Assembly (NCBI RefSeq): GCF_004803635.1
Contig: NZ_SSWX01000001.1
Span: forward strand, 62,001 to 126,000
Reading direction: 5' to 3'
DNA: 64,000 nucleotides
Origin: Lampropedia aestuarii
Lineage (GTDB): Bacteria > Pseudomonadota > Gammaproteobacteria > Burkholderiales > Burkholderiaceae_C
Under the pieces are notes generated by a model that saw only the letters and a program-made list of their open reading frames with translations, was not told the origin of the DNA and ran no database searches. The stretch's first letter is position 1, and every line of letters begins with the position of its first letter. The position numbers and the translations under genes were made by a program. Below, in pieces: positions 1 to 8,319 of the stretch.

Positions 1-210
1 GGCATTGAACCTGGTCAGGTTTTGCAATTGCTCAAAAGTGGCCGACTGGCCCGTGATCCAGAAAGCGGGCCGAATGCACGCATTCGCTTGCCCGATGAGC
101 CCAATGGAGTGCTGCTGATTTTCCGCGTATTTGACCGTGTCTCGTACGGCTTGATCATGGACAACACCGACGCAGTCAACGTCGGCGATAAGCTCACCAG
201 CCCGTCCTGA
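1..210 (+). CDS. C-terminal fragment of a LysM-type peptidoglycan-binding protein (partial)
   Basis: The frame is open from the first base of the window and ends at a TGA at 208-210, leaving 69 residues of C-terminus. The segment ending in RVFDRVSYGLIMDNTDAVNV resembles the C-terminus of the LysM-domain protein that sits just before dprA in many Burkholderiales; that order is recalled, not searched. No LysM repeat is inside the visible part, so the family call rests on the tail and on the dprA neighbour. A strong terminator follows at 251-280. Confidence 0.55.
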   Translation, partial: GIEPGQVLQLLKSGRLARDPESGPNARIRLPDEPNGVLLIFRVFDRVSYGLIMDNTDAVNVGDKLTSPS

Positions 211-250
211 TACACCCCAGCTTGCCCACGTAGGCAAGCATTGATCAACA

Positions 251-280
251 ACCGCCAAGGCCAGCCTGGCGGTTTTTTTT
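251..280 (+). terminator. Rho-independent terminator after the LysM-type gene
   Basis: Stem accgcca (251-257) pairs perfectly with tggcggt (267-273) around a 9-base loop and runs into eight T residues. It separates the LysM-type gene from dprA. Confidence 0.85.
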
Positions 281-359
281 ATACTCGCGCCTGGGCCTTC
301 GCACGCACAACTGACCTGCTGCAGCACGCAGCGCCTCTGCCCACCTCAAGGAGAGCTGC

Positions 360-1688
360 ATGACGCGAGAGGAATTTGAGCACCATATTGCCCCCTGGCT
401 GGCCCTGCAGAACTGCCCAGGCATCGGGCCATTTCGCGCCAACACCTTGATTCGGCAATTTGGCTCGGCCAGCGCCGTGTTTGCGCAACCCACAAACACC
501 CTGGCCGATGTGTTGGGCAGCGAACGCTACGCCATAGCGCTGCGGCAGGCCCTGCGCCCCGAGCAACGCTTGGCGCATGAGGCCGTGTTTGCATGGCTGC
601 ACAGCCCCGTGCCATGGCCAAGCCATGTGCCGCTGGAGAAAGCCCTCATTACCCAAGCGGATGCGCGCTATCCTGCGCAACTCAAAGAAATTGCCGACCC
701 ACCACTGTTGCTGTATGCGTTGGGTGCCAGTGCCCTGCTGGAGTCCAACGCACCACTGTGGTGGCAGCAATGCCTGGGGTTATTGGCTGTAGTCGGCAGC
801 CGTGCTCCCACGCCACAAGGCCAACACAACGCCTTGTACTTCAGCGCCGCAGTGCAACAAGCGGGCCTGTGCGTAGTTTCCGGTTTGGCCCAGGGAATCG
901 ATGCCGCAGCCCATGCTGGCGCACTGACAAATGCCCCGCAAGGCTGCTTGGCCACGGTGGCCGTGATGGGCACGGGCATTGACCGCATCTACCCCCATTA
1001 CCACCAAGATTTGGCCCAACGCATTGCCAACTGCGGCCTGCTATTGACGGAGTACGGACTGGGCCTTGGCCCACTGGCTGGCAACTTCCCCAAACGCAAT
1101 CGCATCATCACTGGTCTGTCGCAAGCGACGTTGGTGGTAGAGGCAACCGAAAAATCCGGCTCACTCATTTCAGCACGGCTGGCGGCAGAGCAAGGCCGCG
1201 ATGTGATGGCGATTCCCGGCTCGATCCACGCGCTCCAATCCAAAGGCTGCCATGGTCTGATCAAACAAGGCGCACAATTGGTCGACCAGGTGGGCGATAT
1301 TTTGGCGGAATTTGGCCTGCCTGCCCCTGCTGTAGATGGCATCGCAAACAGCTTGCCAACGGACATCAGATCAGCCACAGTGGCAAAACCAGCGCGTGCC
1401 ACGCAGCGCACCGCACAAGCGCCCAGCGCCCTCACCAAGGCAGCCAGCCTGACACACCACGCAACACCACCAGCAATGCCAGATCAGTTCAAGCAATCCG
1501 AACACAAACACAACAGCGCCGCCACCCTCTTGGAGGCGATGGGCTACGACCCTGTGCCACTAGAGCAACTGCAAGCCCGCACAGGACTGGCTACAGCAGT
1601 ATTGCAAGCCCAATTGCTGGAGTTGGAATTGACGCAGCAGGTGCAGCGGATGCCAGGCGGGTATTACCAGCGCATCGCGCTGGCTTGA
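360..1688 (+). CDS. dprA: DNA processing protein DprA (Smf)
   Basis: DprA binds incoming single-stranded DNA during natural transformation and loads RecA on it; it acts in the cytoplasm. The 442-residue product has an N-terminal helix-hairpin-helix-like stretch (LQNCPGIGPFRANTLI, about residues 17-32), then the Rossmann-like core with VVGSRAPTPQG (about 143), GLAQGIDAAAHAGAL, a GTGIDRIYP strand, and NFPKRNRIITGLSQ followed by EKSGSLISARLA. The last 55 or so residues form the DprA winged-helix domain after a low-complexity linker. The start is supported by an AAGGAG ribosome binding site at 348-353, seven bases before the ATG. It stands alone in its own transcription unit. Length and domain order are normal for the family. 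Confidence 0.95.
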   Translation: MTREEFEHHIAPWLALQNCPGIGPFRANTLIRQFGSASAVFAQPTNTLADVLGSERYAIALRQALRPEQRLAHEAVFAWLHSPVPWPSHVPLEKALITQADARYPAQLKEIADPPLLLYALGASALLESNAPLWWQQCLGLLAVVGSRAPTPQGQHNALYFSAAVQQAGLCVVSGLAQGIDAAAHAGALTNAPQGCLATVAVMGTGIDRIYPHYHQDLAQRIANCGLLLTEYGLGLGPLAGNFPKRNRIITGLSQATLVVEATEKSGSLISARLAAEQGRDVMAIPGSIHALQSKGCHGLIKQGAQLVDQVGDILAEFGLPAPAVDGIANSLPTDIRSATVAKPARATQRTAQAPSALTKAASLTHHATPPAMPDQFKQSEHKHNSAATLLEAMGYDPVPLEQLQARTGLATAVLQAQLLELELTQQVQRMPGGYYQRIALA

Positions 1689-2178
1689 GCGCACTGCAAG
1701 CTGGTTTGAACCCCGCCTGACTGCTGCAGGCGGCCAAACAAGGCATCGCATTGTGCACGCCCAGCGCTGTCAACTGCATGCTCCGGCGGCTGGCCGTCAT
1801 GGCTGACAGCTTCCTAGCCAAGGCCCTGCGGATTGTGGCGACCAGCGGCGCCCAAAGGAGCCAGCGTGCGCAAAACAGCGCTACCGCTACTGCCCAAGCG
1901 CTTGACCAAACGCGCCAGCGCTACCCTTGATGCGAGTTCAGCTGCCCATAGCGGATACCCCCAGCAACAAACGGCCAATGCCTTGTGTTTGTGCCAAGAC
2001 CTGCAGGGCCTGAGCGTCCGACTCGCAAGACGCAGGTAGCAAGACGCAGGTAAAAAGCGGCCTACGCCGCTCAGCCTCGATTCACAAAAAAAGGCCAACG
2101 CACGGTGTGCGATTGGCCAATGCTGTGCTGATCGCCAAGTGGCCGGAGCAAGCCCGGCCACTTGGCGCATGCGTGCTA
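1689..2178. other. Intergenic region between convergent dprA and apbC, no gene seen
   Basis: About 490 bases with only short, compositionally unconvincing reading frames. It contains a perfect tandem duplication of a 14-mer (gcaagacgcaggta at 2025-2038 and 2039-2052), a terminator for the minus-strand gene (2086-2118), and a strong extra hairpin (2133-2167) with a perfect 14-bp stem and a 7-base loop but no T-tract. Confidence 0.6.
2086..2118 (-). terminator. Rho-independent terminator of apbC
   Basis: Read on the minus strand, GGCCAA-T-CGCAC, loop ACC, GTGCG-TTGGCC is followed by seven T residues. The stem is 11 bp with one bulged base. It lies about 60 bases after the apbC stop codon. Confidence 0.8.
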
Positions 2179-3267
2179 TCAAGTCGATTTGCTAATCGTA
2201 ATAGATGGAAACTTGTGGCTGTAGTCTTTGCTGCGCTGGGCCACTTTGGACGCCACTTTCAAGGCAATATCGCGGTACAAACCTGCCACCTTGCCCGCAG
2301 GATCTGCCACCACCGTGGGTGCGCCACCATCGGCCTGCAAACGGATTTGCATGTCCAGCGGTAAAGCGCCCAAGTAGTCAATGCCGATTTCAGCGGCCAG
2401 GCGTTTGCCACCGTCTTCACCAAAAATGTGCTCGCTGTGGCCACATTGGCTGCAAATATGCACAGCCATGTTCTCCACCATGCCCAAGATCGGCACACCG
2501 ACTTTTTCAAACATGCGAATGCCTTTGCGGGCATCGAGCAACGCGATGTCCTGGGGCGTGCTGACAATCACCGCGCCAGTCAATGGCACACGCTGGCTCA
2601 GGGTCAGCTGGATATCGCCGGTGCCAGGCGGCATGTCAATGATCAAGTAATCCAGGTCAAGCCAATTGGTTTGGCGCAGCATTTGCTCCAGCGCCTGCAC
2701 GGCCATCGGGCCACGCCAGACCATGGCTTCGTCCTGTTTGACCAGGAAACCAATCGACATCGCTTGGATGCCATGGTTTTCAACCGGATGCATGGTTTTG
2801 CCGTCGTCGCTTTCCGGCCGCTGCTGCACACCCAGCATCATTGGCTGGCTGGGGCCGTAAATATCGGCATCCAAAATACCGACACGGGCCCCCTCTTGTG
2901 CCAATGCCAAGGCCAGATTGACTGCGGTAGTGCTTTTGCCCACACCGCCTTTGCCTGATGCCACCGCGATGATGTTGCGCACTTGTGGCAGCAATTGCAC
3001 GCCTTGCTGCACCGCGTGTGCAGCGACCTTGAGCTCAAACTCCACCTGTACGCTGGCTGCGCCCGCGCGCTGGGCCGCCGCTTCTATGTCGGCACGAATC
3101 TGCACGTGCTGTGAGCGCGCCGGATACGGCATCAGCACTTTGAGGGACACACGATCCCCGTCAATTTGCAGGTTTTGGATGCGTTTGCTTACGACAAACC
3201 CCTCACCTGTATAAATATCTTTTACACTCGCCAGTTCTGCGAGCAGGGCTTGTTCCTGCACTGCCAT
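2179..3267 (-). CDS. apbC: Iron-sulfur cluster carrier ATPase ApbC/Mrp
   Basis: A P-loop ATPase of the Mrp/NBP35 family that carries [4Fe-4S] clusters to apo-proteins in the cytoplasm. Of 362 residues, the first 85 or so form a MIP18/FeS-assembly-like domain. The deviant Walker A motif GKGGVGKST lies at about 105-113, followed by the GILDADIYGPSQPMMLG switch region. The cluster-bridging CxxC (CSQCGH) is at about 272-277. The start has a GAGGA sequence about 13 bases upstream. The gene is monocistronic and convergent with dprA. It may serve the iron-sulfur-rich complex I encoded further on, but that is inference; there is no operon link. Confidence 0.95.
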   Translation of the reverse strand: MAVQEQALLAELASVKDIYTGEGFVVSKRIQNLQIDGDRVSLKVLMPYPARSQHVQIRADIEAAAQRAGAASVQVEFELKVAAHAVQQGVQLLPQVRNIIAVASGKGGVGKSTTAVNLALALAQEGARVGILDADIYGPSQPMMLGVQQRPESDDGKTMHPVENHGIQAMSIGFLVKQDEAMVWRGPMAVQALEQMLRQTNWLDLDYLIIDMPPGTGDIQLTLSQRVPLTGAVIVSTPQDIALLDARKGIRMFEKVGVPILGMVENMAVHICSQCGHSEHIFGEDGGKRLAAEIGIDYLGALPLDMQIRLQADGGAPTVVADPAGKVAGLYRDIALKVASKVAQRSKDYSHKFPSITISKST

Positions 3268-3524
3268 ATTGGAATAGTACTTTCCTCAAATAAGGGAGAT
3301 CAAACGCAATGGTTGTCCATCGATAAAATGGCTGGCTTCATCGGTGCGGCCTGAGGGCCCGCGGCATCGGATGCCAAGCCTCTCATGCAAGGCGCAGCCA
3401 TAAAGGGCCAATGACGACAACCACGCCAAAAAGAACGCTGCGATTTGCGCACAATACATAAAAACGATCTGCTGCAGCCAGCAGCCAGCCCGCTTCTTCT
3501 CTATCACTTACATCGCAATACGTT

Positions 3525-4115
3525 GTGAAATTCAGAATTCCACGCCATTCTCTTTTTGGTCTTTTGCTACGTTCACCGTGGTGGATTAGCATTATGCTGG
3601 CCATCGCTTTGTCTGCACTGCTCGCGGCCTTAATCCCGCGCGAATATGTGTTTTTTGCCATCGTCGGCACCTTACCGCTGTTTATTGTGGGTGTGGTGGC
3701 GCTGTGGCGGCAGCTGCAAACCCCTAGCCAAGAGCGTCGCGAAGCGATTTTGGCAGAAGCTGGGCACATGAACTGGGACAGTTTTGCCAAAAGAGCCAAT
3801 GAGTCCTGGCGCATCCTGGGCATCCATGCCAGCCAGCCTGAGCACGCGGGCGCAGACTGGCGCATTGCCCAGGATGGCAAGTACACACTGGTGTATGCGC
3901 GCCGCTGGAAAGCCTCGGTACATGGCCTGGAGCCCTTGCGCCAATTGGCCGAAGCCATGGAGTCCACTGGCATCAACCAGGGTCTGTACATCGCAGCAGG
4001 CGGCGAGCTCAGCCCGCCAGCACTGCGTTATGCGCGCGAGCACAATATTCAAATCTGGCTGGGCGATTCGCTGTCGCTGTTCTTGCTGGGTAAGGAGCCG
4101 CCATCGGCCTCCTAA
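3525..4115 (+). CDS. Membrane-anchored Mrr-like restriction-endonuclease-fold protein
   Basis: A 196-residue protein with two N-terminal membrane segments (about residues 19-38 and 41-60), then a cytoplasmic domain. That domain resembles the Mrr_cat nuclease fold: a conserved-looking Asp in GADWRIAQ, a following strand ending YARRWK where Mrr proteins carry QxK, then helix-strand repeats (GLYIAAGG, IQIWLG). Mrr-type domains cleave modified or foreign DNA, but small membrane-tethered versions have no settled role. The catalytic Q is replaced by R in RRWK, so activity is uncertain. No methylase or specificity gene is nearby. The stop TAA at 4113-4115 is also the first three bases of a dispersed repeat. 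A terminator follows at 4173-4194. Confidence 0.65.
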   Translation: MKFRIPRHSLFGLLLRSPWWISIMLAIALSALLAALIPREYVFFAIVGTLPLFIVGVVALWRQLQTPSQERREAILAEAGHMNWDSFAKRANESWRILGIHASQPEHAGADWRIAQDGKYTLVYARRWKASVHGLEPLRQLAEAMESTGINQGLYIAAGGELSPPALRYAREHNIQIWLGDSLSLFLLGKEPPSAS

Positions 4116-4152
4116 GAACCTGTTCATCATCTCAACAAAGAACAGGCTCTAA
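4113..4152. repeat. Minimal copy of the dispersed inverted-repeat family (two ends back to back)
   Basis: taagaacctgttc at the left and gaacaggctct at the right form an inverted repeat with only about 14 bases between. It looks like the two termini of the longer element (see 22937-23217) with the middle deleted. Its first three bases are the stop codon of the Mrr-like gene. Confidence 0.65.
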
Positions 4153-4172
4153 AAGACCCGTACTCAAACACC

Positions 4173-4194
4173 AAGGGGCCTAATGGCCCCTTTT
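4173..4194 (+). terminator. Rho-independent terminator after the Mrr-like gene
   Basis: aaggggcc, loop taat, ggcccctt runs into four T residues. The minus strand lacks a good T-tract, so it mainly serves the plus-strand gene. Confidence 0.7.
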
Positions 4195-4226
4195 CGCATG
4201 CACAAACCAGTCGTTGTCAGTCGTTT

Positions 4227-4985
4227 TCAGCGGTAGTAAACGCAGATTCTTTGACCATGGATCTCATGGACCTGAATGTCGAGCTCATACAGCGGCTGCA
4301 GCACTTCGGGGCGCACCAACTCTTTGGGCGTGCCCATAGAGGCCAGCTGACCATTTTTCATCGCCACGATGCAGTCTGAATAGGTGGATGCAAAATTGAT
4401 GTCGTGAATCACCACGACCACGGTTTTGCCATGTTCATCGGCCAGGTTGCGCAGCAAGCCCATCATGCTGACGCCATGGTGCATATCGAGATTGTTCAGC
4501 GGCTCATCAAGCAAGATGTAATCGGTGTCCTGGCACATCACCATTGCCACAAATGCACGTTGGCGCTGGCCGCCCGAGATTTCATCCAAATAGCGGCCAG
4601 CCAGTGGTGTTAGCTCGAGCATCTCCAATGCACGGTCAATATGCACCACGTCGTCGCTGCTCAAGCGCCCTTTGGAATGCGGAAAGCGTCCAAACGCAAT
4701 CAAATCGCGCACTGTCAAGCGCAAAGACATCGGGTTGTCCTGCCGCAAAATCGCCAAGCGCCTGGCCAGCACATCGCTGCGTGTGCTGCTGACATCCATG
4801 CCATCGATCAGAATGCGGCCGCTGTCCATTGGCATCAGACGGCTGATCATCGACAGCAAAGTCGATTTGCCTGCACCGTTGGGACCAATAAAAGTGGTCA
4901 CACCTCCCTTGGGGATTGTCAGACTAACACGGTCGACAACAGCCGTCTGGCCATAGCGTTTGGTGACATTTTCAATTTCAATCAT
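4227..4985 (-). CDS. Iron-siderophore ABC transporter ATPase (FepC/YclP/CeuD type)
   Basis: The cytoplasmic ATPase that powers siderophore-iron import through the two permeases encoded just upstream. The 252 residues carry Walker A GPNGAGKST (about 34-42), a Q-loop (LRQDNPM), the signature SGGQRQRA, Walker B DYILLDEPLNNLD, and the H-loop VVVIHD. The closest style is the CeuD/YclP/FatE branch used for catecholate, petrobactin or anguibactin-type siderophores; this is inferred from the sequence, not searched. It is the last gene of a four-gene operon and starts 22 bases after the preceding permease. A purine-rich GGGGGGACTGGA precedes the ATG. Confidence 0.9.
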   Translation of the reverse strand: MIEIENVTKRYGQTAVVDRVSLTIPKGGVTTFIGPNGAGKSTLLSMISRLMPMDSGRILIDGMDVSSTRSDVLARRLAILRQDNPMSLRLTVRDLIAFGRFPHSKGRLSSDDVVHIDRALEMLELTPLAGRYLDEISGGQRQRAFVAMVMCQDTDYILLDEPLNNLDMHHGVSMMGLLRNLADEHGKTVVVVIHDINFASTYSDCIVAMKNGQLASMGTPKELVRPEVLQPLYELDIQVHEIHGQRICVYYR

Positions 4986-5007
4986 TCCAGTCCCCCCACT
5001 CGCGCAC

Positions 5008-6024
5008 TCAGCGTTTTTTACCGCTTAAGAGCAATAACAAAAACACCATGCCACCAATGAATTCAATCACCATGCTCAAGGCCGAGTTGTAGCCCAATAC
5101 ATATTCCAAGATCAGTTGACCGCCCACCAAAGCCACCACCCCCAGCAACACCGAGGCCGCCAAGGTATAGCGGTGGCGCATATTGCCAATGAACTGGTAG
5201 GCCAGATTGGTCACGAGCAAGCCCAGGAAGGTCACTGGCCCCACCAAAGCGGTCGAGATCGAAACAAGTACGGCAATGCAAAACAAAATCTGCATCACAC
5301 GCTTTTGGTAGTCGACCCCCAGGCTGATGGCCATATCGCGCCCCAGGGCAATGACATCAAAGCTATGGCGGATGCGCCACAAAAACAGGCTCAGCAGCAC
5401 CAGAGCCACGCTAGACGCCAGCAGCAAATCGACGGCAACCACATTGAAACTGGCAAAAAAGCGGTCTTGCAAGGAGCCGAATTCACTCGGGTCAATCAGG
5501 CGCAGCATCAACCCAGTCAACGCGCGAAACAAGACCCCGAGCACCACCCCGACGAGCAGCATCAAATGCAAGCTGCGCACAGCGCCTGAAAACAGTGCGC
5601 GAAACAGCACAAAGGCCATCAACACCATCACCGCTGTTTCGCCTGCAAACTTCCATGTGGGGCTGAACGTGGAGACGGCCTGCATCCCAAACACATAGGC
5701 CAGGCTGGTCTGGATCAACAAATACAAGGCATCAAAGCCCATGATGGCCGGCGTCAGAATGCGGTTGTGCGTGATGCTGTGAAACAGCACGGTGGAAACC
5801 CCCACCGCATAGGCCACCAACACCATGGCAGCGAGTTTGCTGCCACGGTATTGCAACACAAACGCCCAGTCGGTTTTGACCTGAATGGTCATGAACATCA
5901 GCACGCACACCAGCGCGAGCAGCGCCAGCAAGCCCAGTTTGACACCTGGGCTTATGCCGGTGAGGCGGCCAGACCACGCGCGGCCAGCTGTGCCAGCACG
6001 AGAAGCTTGAGTCAGTGCATCCAT
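5008..6024 (-). CDS. Iron-siderophore ABC transporter permease, second (FecCD family)
   Basis: An inner-membrane permease of the FecCD/BtuC family, 338 residues with about nine or ten hydrophobic segments. It should form a heterodimer with the permease encoded just upstream. LGVDYQKRVMQILFCIAVL resembles the cytoplasmic coupling region that contacts the ATPase. I chose the ATG at 6022-6024, nine bases after a GGGG purine run. Two TTG codons at 6025-6030 would add two residues and almost abut the upstream stop codon. Spacing of about six bases indicates translational coupling. Confidence 0.88.
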   Translation of the reverse strand: MDALTQASRAGTAGRAWSGRLTGISPGVKLGLLALLALVCVLMFMTIQVKTDWAFVLQYRGSKLAAMVLVAYAVGVSTVLFHSITHNRILTPAIMGFDALYLLIQTSLAYVFGMQAVSTFSPTWKFAGETAVMVLMAFVLFRALFSGAVRSLHLMLLVGVVLGVLFRALTGLMLRLIDPSEFGSLQDRFFASFNVVAVDLLLASSVALVLLSLFLWRIRHSFDVIALGRDMAISLGVDYQKRVMQILFCIAVLVSISTALVGPVTFLGLLVTNLAYQFIGNMRHRYTLAASVLLGVVALVGGQLILEYVLGYNSALSMVIEFIGGMVFLLLLLSGKKR

Positions 6025-6030
6025 CAACAA

Positions 6031-7053
6031 TTACCCCAGCTCCGCGCGTTTGCGCCATAGCAATGCCAGGAACAACACACTGCCCAACACGCCCATGATG
6101 GTGCCGATCGGGATTTCAAACGGATGGATGACCAAGCGGCCAATGATGTCACACAGCAACATCAAGGCCGCACCTGCAATCGCCACCCAGACCACCGAGC
6201 GGCGCATTTGATCGCCCATGAAGAGGCTGACCACATTGGGCACGATCAAACCCAAAAAGGGAATGACGCCCACGGTGACGACAATCGATGAGGTCACCAT
6301 GGCCACAATCAGCAACCCGACAAACATCCAACGACCGTAATGGACGCCCAAACTGGTGGCCACCGATTCACCCATGCCAATGACCGTGAAACGGTCTGCG
6401 GCAAAAAAAGCCGCCACCGTCAAGGCCAAGGACACCCAGAGCAACTCATACCGGCCTTGCAGCACCGCAGAAAAATCGCCAACCGTCCATGCGCGTATCG
6501 CTTGGAGCATGTCAAAGCGGTACGCCAGAAACGAGGTCACGGCCTCAATCACACCAGCAAATACCAACCCAACCAGCGGCACAACCAGGGCGCTGCGCAT
6601 CGGAATGCGCTGCAAGATCAGCAAGAACACGCCTGTGGCTGCCAAGGCAAAACAGGCGGCAATCAGCATTTTGCCCAGCAAAGCCATGCCAGGCGCCACC
6701 AAGGCCACGACCAGCATGCCCAAGCTGGCAGCACTGACGGTGCCCACGGTCGCTGGCTCGACAAAGCGGTTGCGTGCAACCATTTGCATGATCATGCCAG
6801 CCACTGCAATACTGGCACCCGCCAGCAGCAGCGCCAAGGTTCTGGGAATGCGGCTGATGAACAGCACTTGTGCAATCACATCATTGGCTGCGGGGTTGAG
6901 CACATCGCGCAATGAAATGCTACTGGCGCCAACCAGCGTGCTCCACAGCGCCAGGCCACACAGGACCAGACAGGCCAGCACGTAGGCGCCTGTGCCCTGC
7001 AAGGCGCGCCGCCACAGACTTTCACGCTGGTCTTTGAGAGAAGTCACTGGCAT
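6031..7053 (-). CDS. Iron-siderophore ABC transporter permease, first (FecCD family)
   Basis: The first of two FecCD-family inner-membrane permeases, 340 residues with about nine or ten transmembrane helices. VTVGVIPFLGLIVPNVVSLF is the well-conserved segment of this family, and GESVATSLGVHYGRW lies in the ATPase-contact region. With the following permease, the ATPase and the binding protein it makes a complete CeuBCDE/YclNOPQ-type importer; here the binding-protein gene is first. The ATG has no clear Shine-Dalgarno sequence. The gene begins 69 bases after the binding-protein gene. Confidence 0.88.
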   Translation of the reverse strand: MPVTSLKDQRESLWRRALQGTGAYVLACLVLCGLALWSTLVGASSISLRDVLNPAANDVIAQVLFISRIPRTLALLLAGASIAVAGMIMQMVARNRFVEPATVGTVSAASLGMLVVALVAPGMALLGKMLIAACFALAATGVFLLILQRIPMRSALVVPLVGLVFAGVIEAVTSFLAYRFDMLQAIRAWTVGDFSAVLQGRYELLWVSLALTVAAFFAADRFTVIGMGESVATSLGVHYGRWMFVGLLIVAMVTSSIVVTVGVIPFLGLIVPNVVSLFMGDQMRRSVVWVAIAGAALMLLCDIIGRLVIHPFEIPIGTIMGVLGSVLFLALLWRKRAELG

Positions 7054-7122
7054 GCAAACAATGGAAACAAAAGCTCAATCGGTCATTCAAAGGAAAACCA
7101 CGTTCAATCAGCGCATGGCAGC

Positions 7123-8220
7123 TTATTGTGTCGCAGTGCCGCCAGCAGTTTTGGCGAACACCTGGTGCAATTGGCGCACGTTCTGGCGCAGCGCCGTGAT
7201 GCCGGCATTGTCCAGCACATACCAGTTGGTCGCATTCAAATAGACGATCTGCGATTGCTTGCCAGCATTGGTCGCCTTGATCAAGCCGTTGTCCAGCAAG
7301 CGCTCAGCGGCTGCGCCTTCACGGCCAATCGCACTGTCACGGTCGAGCACCAGCAGCCAATCGGGATTGGCCTGCAAAATAAACTCGAACGAGATCGACT
7401 GGCCATGGCGTGCATCACCACTGTTGGCCTGGGCAGGCTGCACGCCATAGCTATCAAACAGCACGCCCATGCGCGAGCCTGGGCCATAGCTGTTAATGCG
7501 ACCGCCACTGACCAGCAGCAGCATGGCTTTACCTGCATGAGGGGTAATGGCCTTCAAATCCTCGATTTCGCTTTGCGCTTGCTGGATCAAGGACTCGGCC
7601 TGGCCCTGCTTGCCAAACAACTCGCCGAGTTTGCGCAGATTGGCAAACACGCTCTCTACCGCATTGCTCTCGTCAATGGCCATGTCGACCGTAGGGCCGA
7701 GTTTGGCCAATTCTGCTTGGCGCGCCTCGCTGCGACGGCCAATGAAGATCACCTCGGGCGAGAACACACGAATGGCCTCGTAATTGGGCTCAAACAAACT
7801 GCCCACCTTGGGCACGCTGGCCGCTTCGTAGGCTTTCAAATGCTCTGGCATCTTGAAAGCAGGCACAGCCACCTCTGCATCGACGCCCAAGGCGTCCAGC
7901 ATATCCAGCGTGGCCAAATCAAACACCACCACTTTTTGAGGATTCAAAGGCACATTGGTGCTGCCTTTGAGCTGCACGAACTCGTAGCGCTGGCCTGATT
8001 GCGCCGCCACTGTTGGAGCGGCTGCGCTTTGCGCCTGGGCCTGCAGTGCCACGCCCATGCCGATCAAGACCAGAGCCGAAGCTGCTGCGCAGGCTTGGAA
8101 TACGTGCTTGACGCGAGTAGCAGCAGCAGCAGCAGCAGCAGCAGTCTGGGCCGTCTTTGGCTGCAAAGCCACTGTTTGTTCACTGGTTGCAAAACCGACA
8201 CGAGAAAGCAAAGCACGCAT
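7123..8220 (-). CDS. Siderophore-binding periplasmic protein (FatB/CeuE/YclQ type)
   Basis: A periplasmic receptor of the siderophore-iron importer, 365 residues from the ATG at 8218-8220; an in-frame GTG three codons earlier is less likely. The hydrophobic export segment (about residues 43-60, ending VALQAQAQ) is unusually far from the start. The 40-residue extension before it contains eight consecutive alanines encoded by a (CTG)8 microsatellite on the coding strand (8121-8144). The mature part is a class III helical-backbone binding protein, with VVVFDLATLDMLDALGV, then PNYEAIRVFSPEVIFIGRR, and WLLVLDRD near the C-terminus. The CeuE/FatB lipobox cysteine is not obvious, so the protein may be soluble. 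A Fur box sits about 80 bases upstream. Confidence 0.87.
   Translation of the reverse strand: MRALLSRVGFATSEQTVALQPKTAQTAAAAAAAATRVKHVFQACAAASALVLIGMGVALQAQAQSAAAPTVAAQSGQRYEFVQLKGSTNVPLNPQKVVVFDLATLDMLDALGVDAEVAVPAFKMPEHLKAYEAASVPKVGSLFEPNYEAIRVFSPEVIFIGRRSEARQAELAKLGPTVDMAIDESNAVESVFANLRKLGELFGKQGQAESLIQQAQSEIEDLKAITPHAGKAMLLLVSGGRINSYGPGSRMGVLFDSYGVQPAQANSGDARHGQSISFEFILQANPDWLLVLDRDSAIGREGAAAERLLDNGLIKATNAGKQSQIVYLNATNWYVLDNAGITALRQNVRQLHQVFAKTAGGTATQ
8121..8144 (-). repeat. (CAG/CTG)8 trinucleotide microsatellite inside the binding-protein gene
   Basis: Eight perfect CAG units on the plus strand encode a poly-alanine run in the N-terminal extension of the siderophore-binding protein. 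Slippage would change length by whole codons without a frameshift. Confidence 0.85.
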
Positions 8221-8300
8221 AGTGGTCACACTGAAAACGCCAAAAGCACCGCAGCTCCAATGGATGATCGGGGCAGCAGCACAGCAATAGCTTGATTAAT

Positions 8301-8319
8301 GAGAATGATAGTCAGCATC
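8301..8319 (-). promoter_or_regulatory. Fur box of the siderophore-uptake operon
   Basis: gagaatgatagtcagcatc matches the 19-bp Fur consensus (GATAATGATAATCATTATC) at 15 positions by my count. It lies about 80 bases upstream of the binding-protein ATG, as expected for iron-repressed transcription. Confidence 0.75.
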
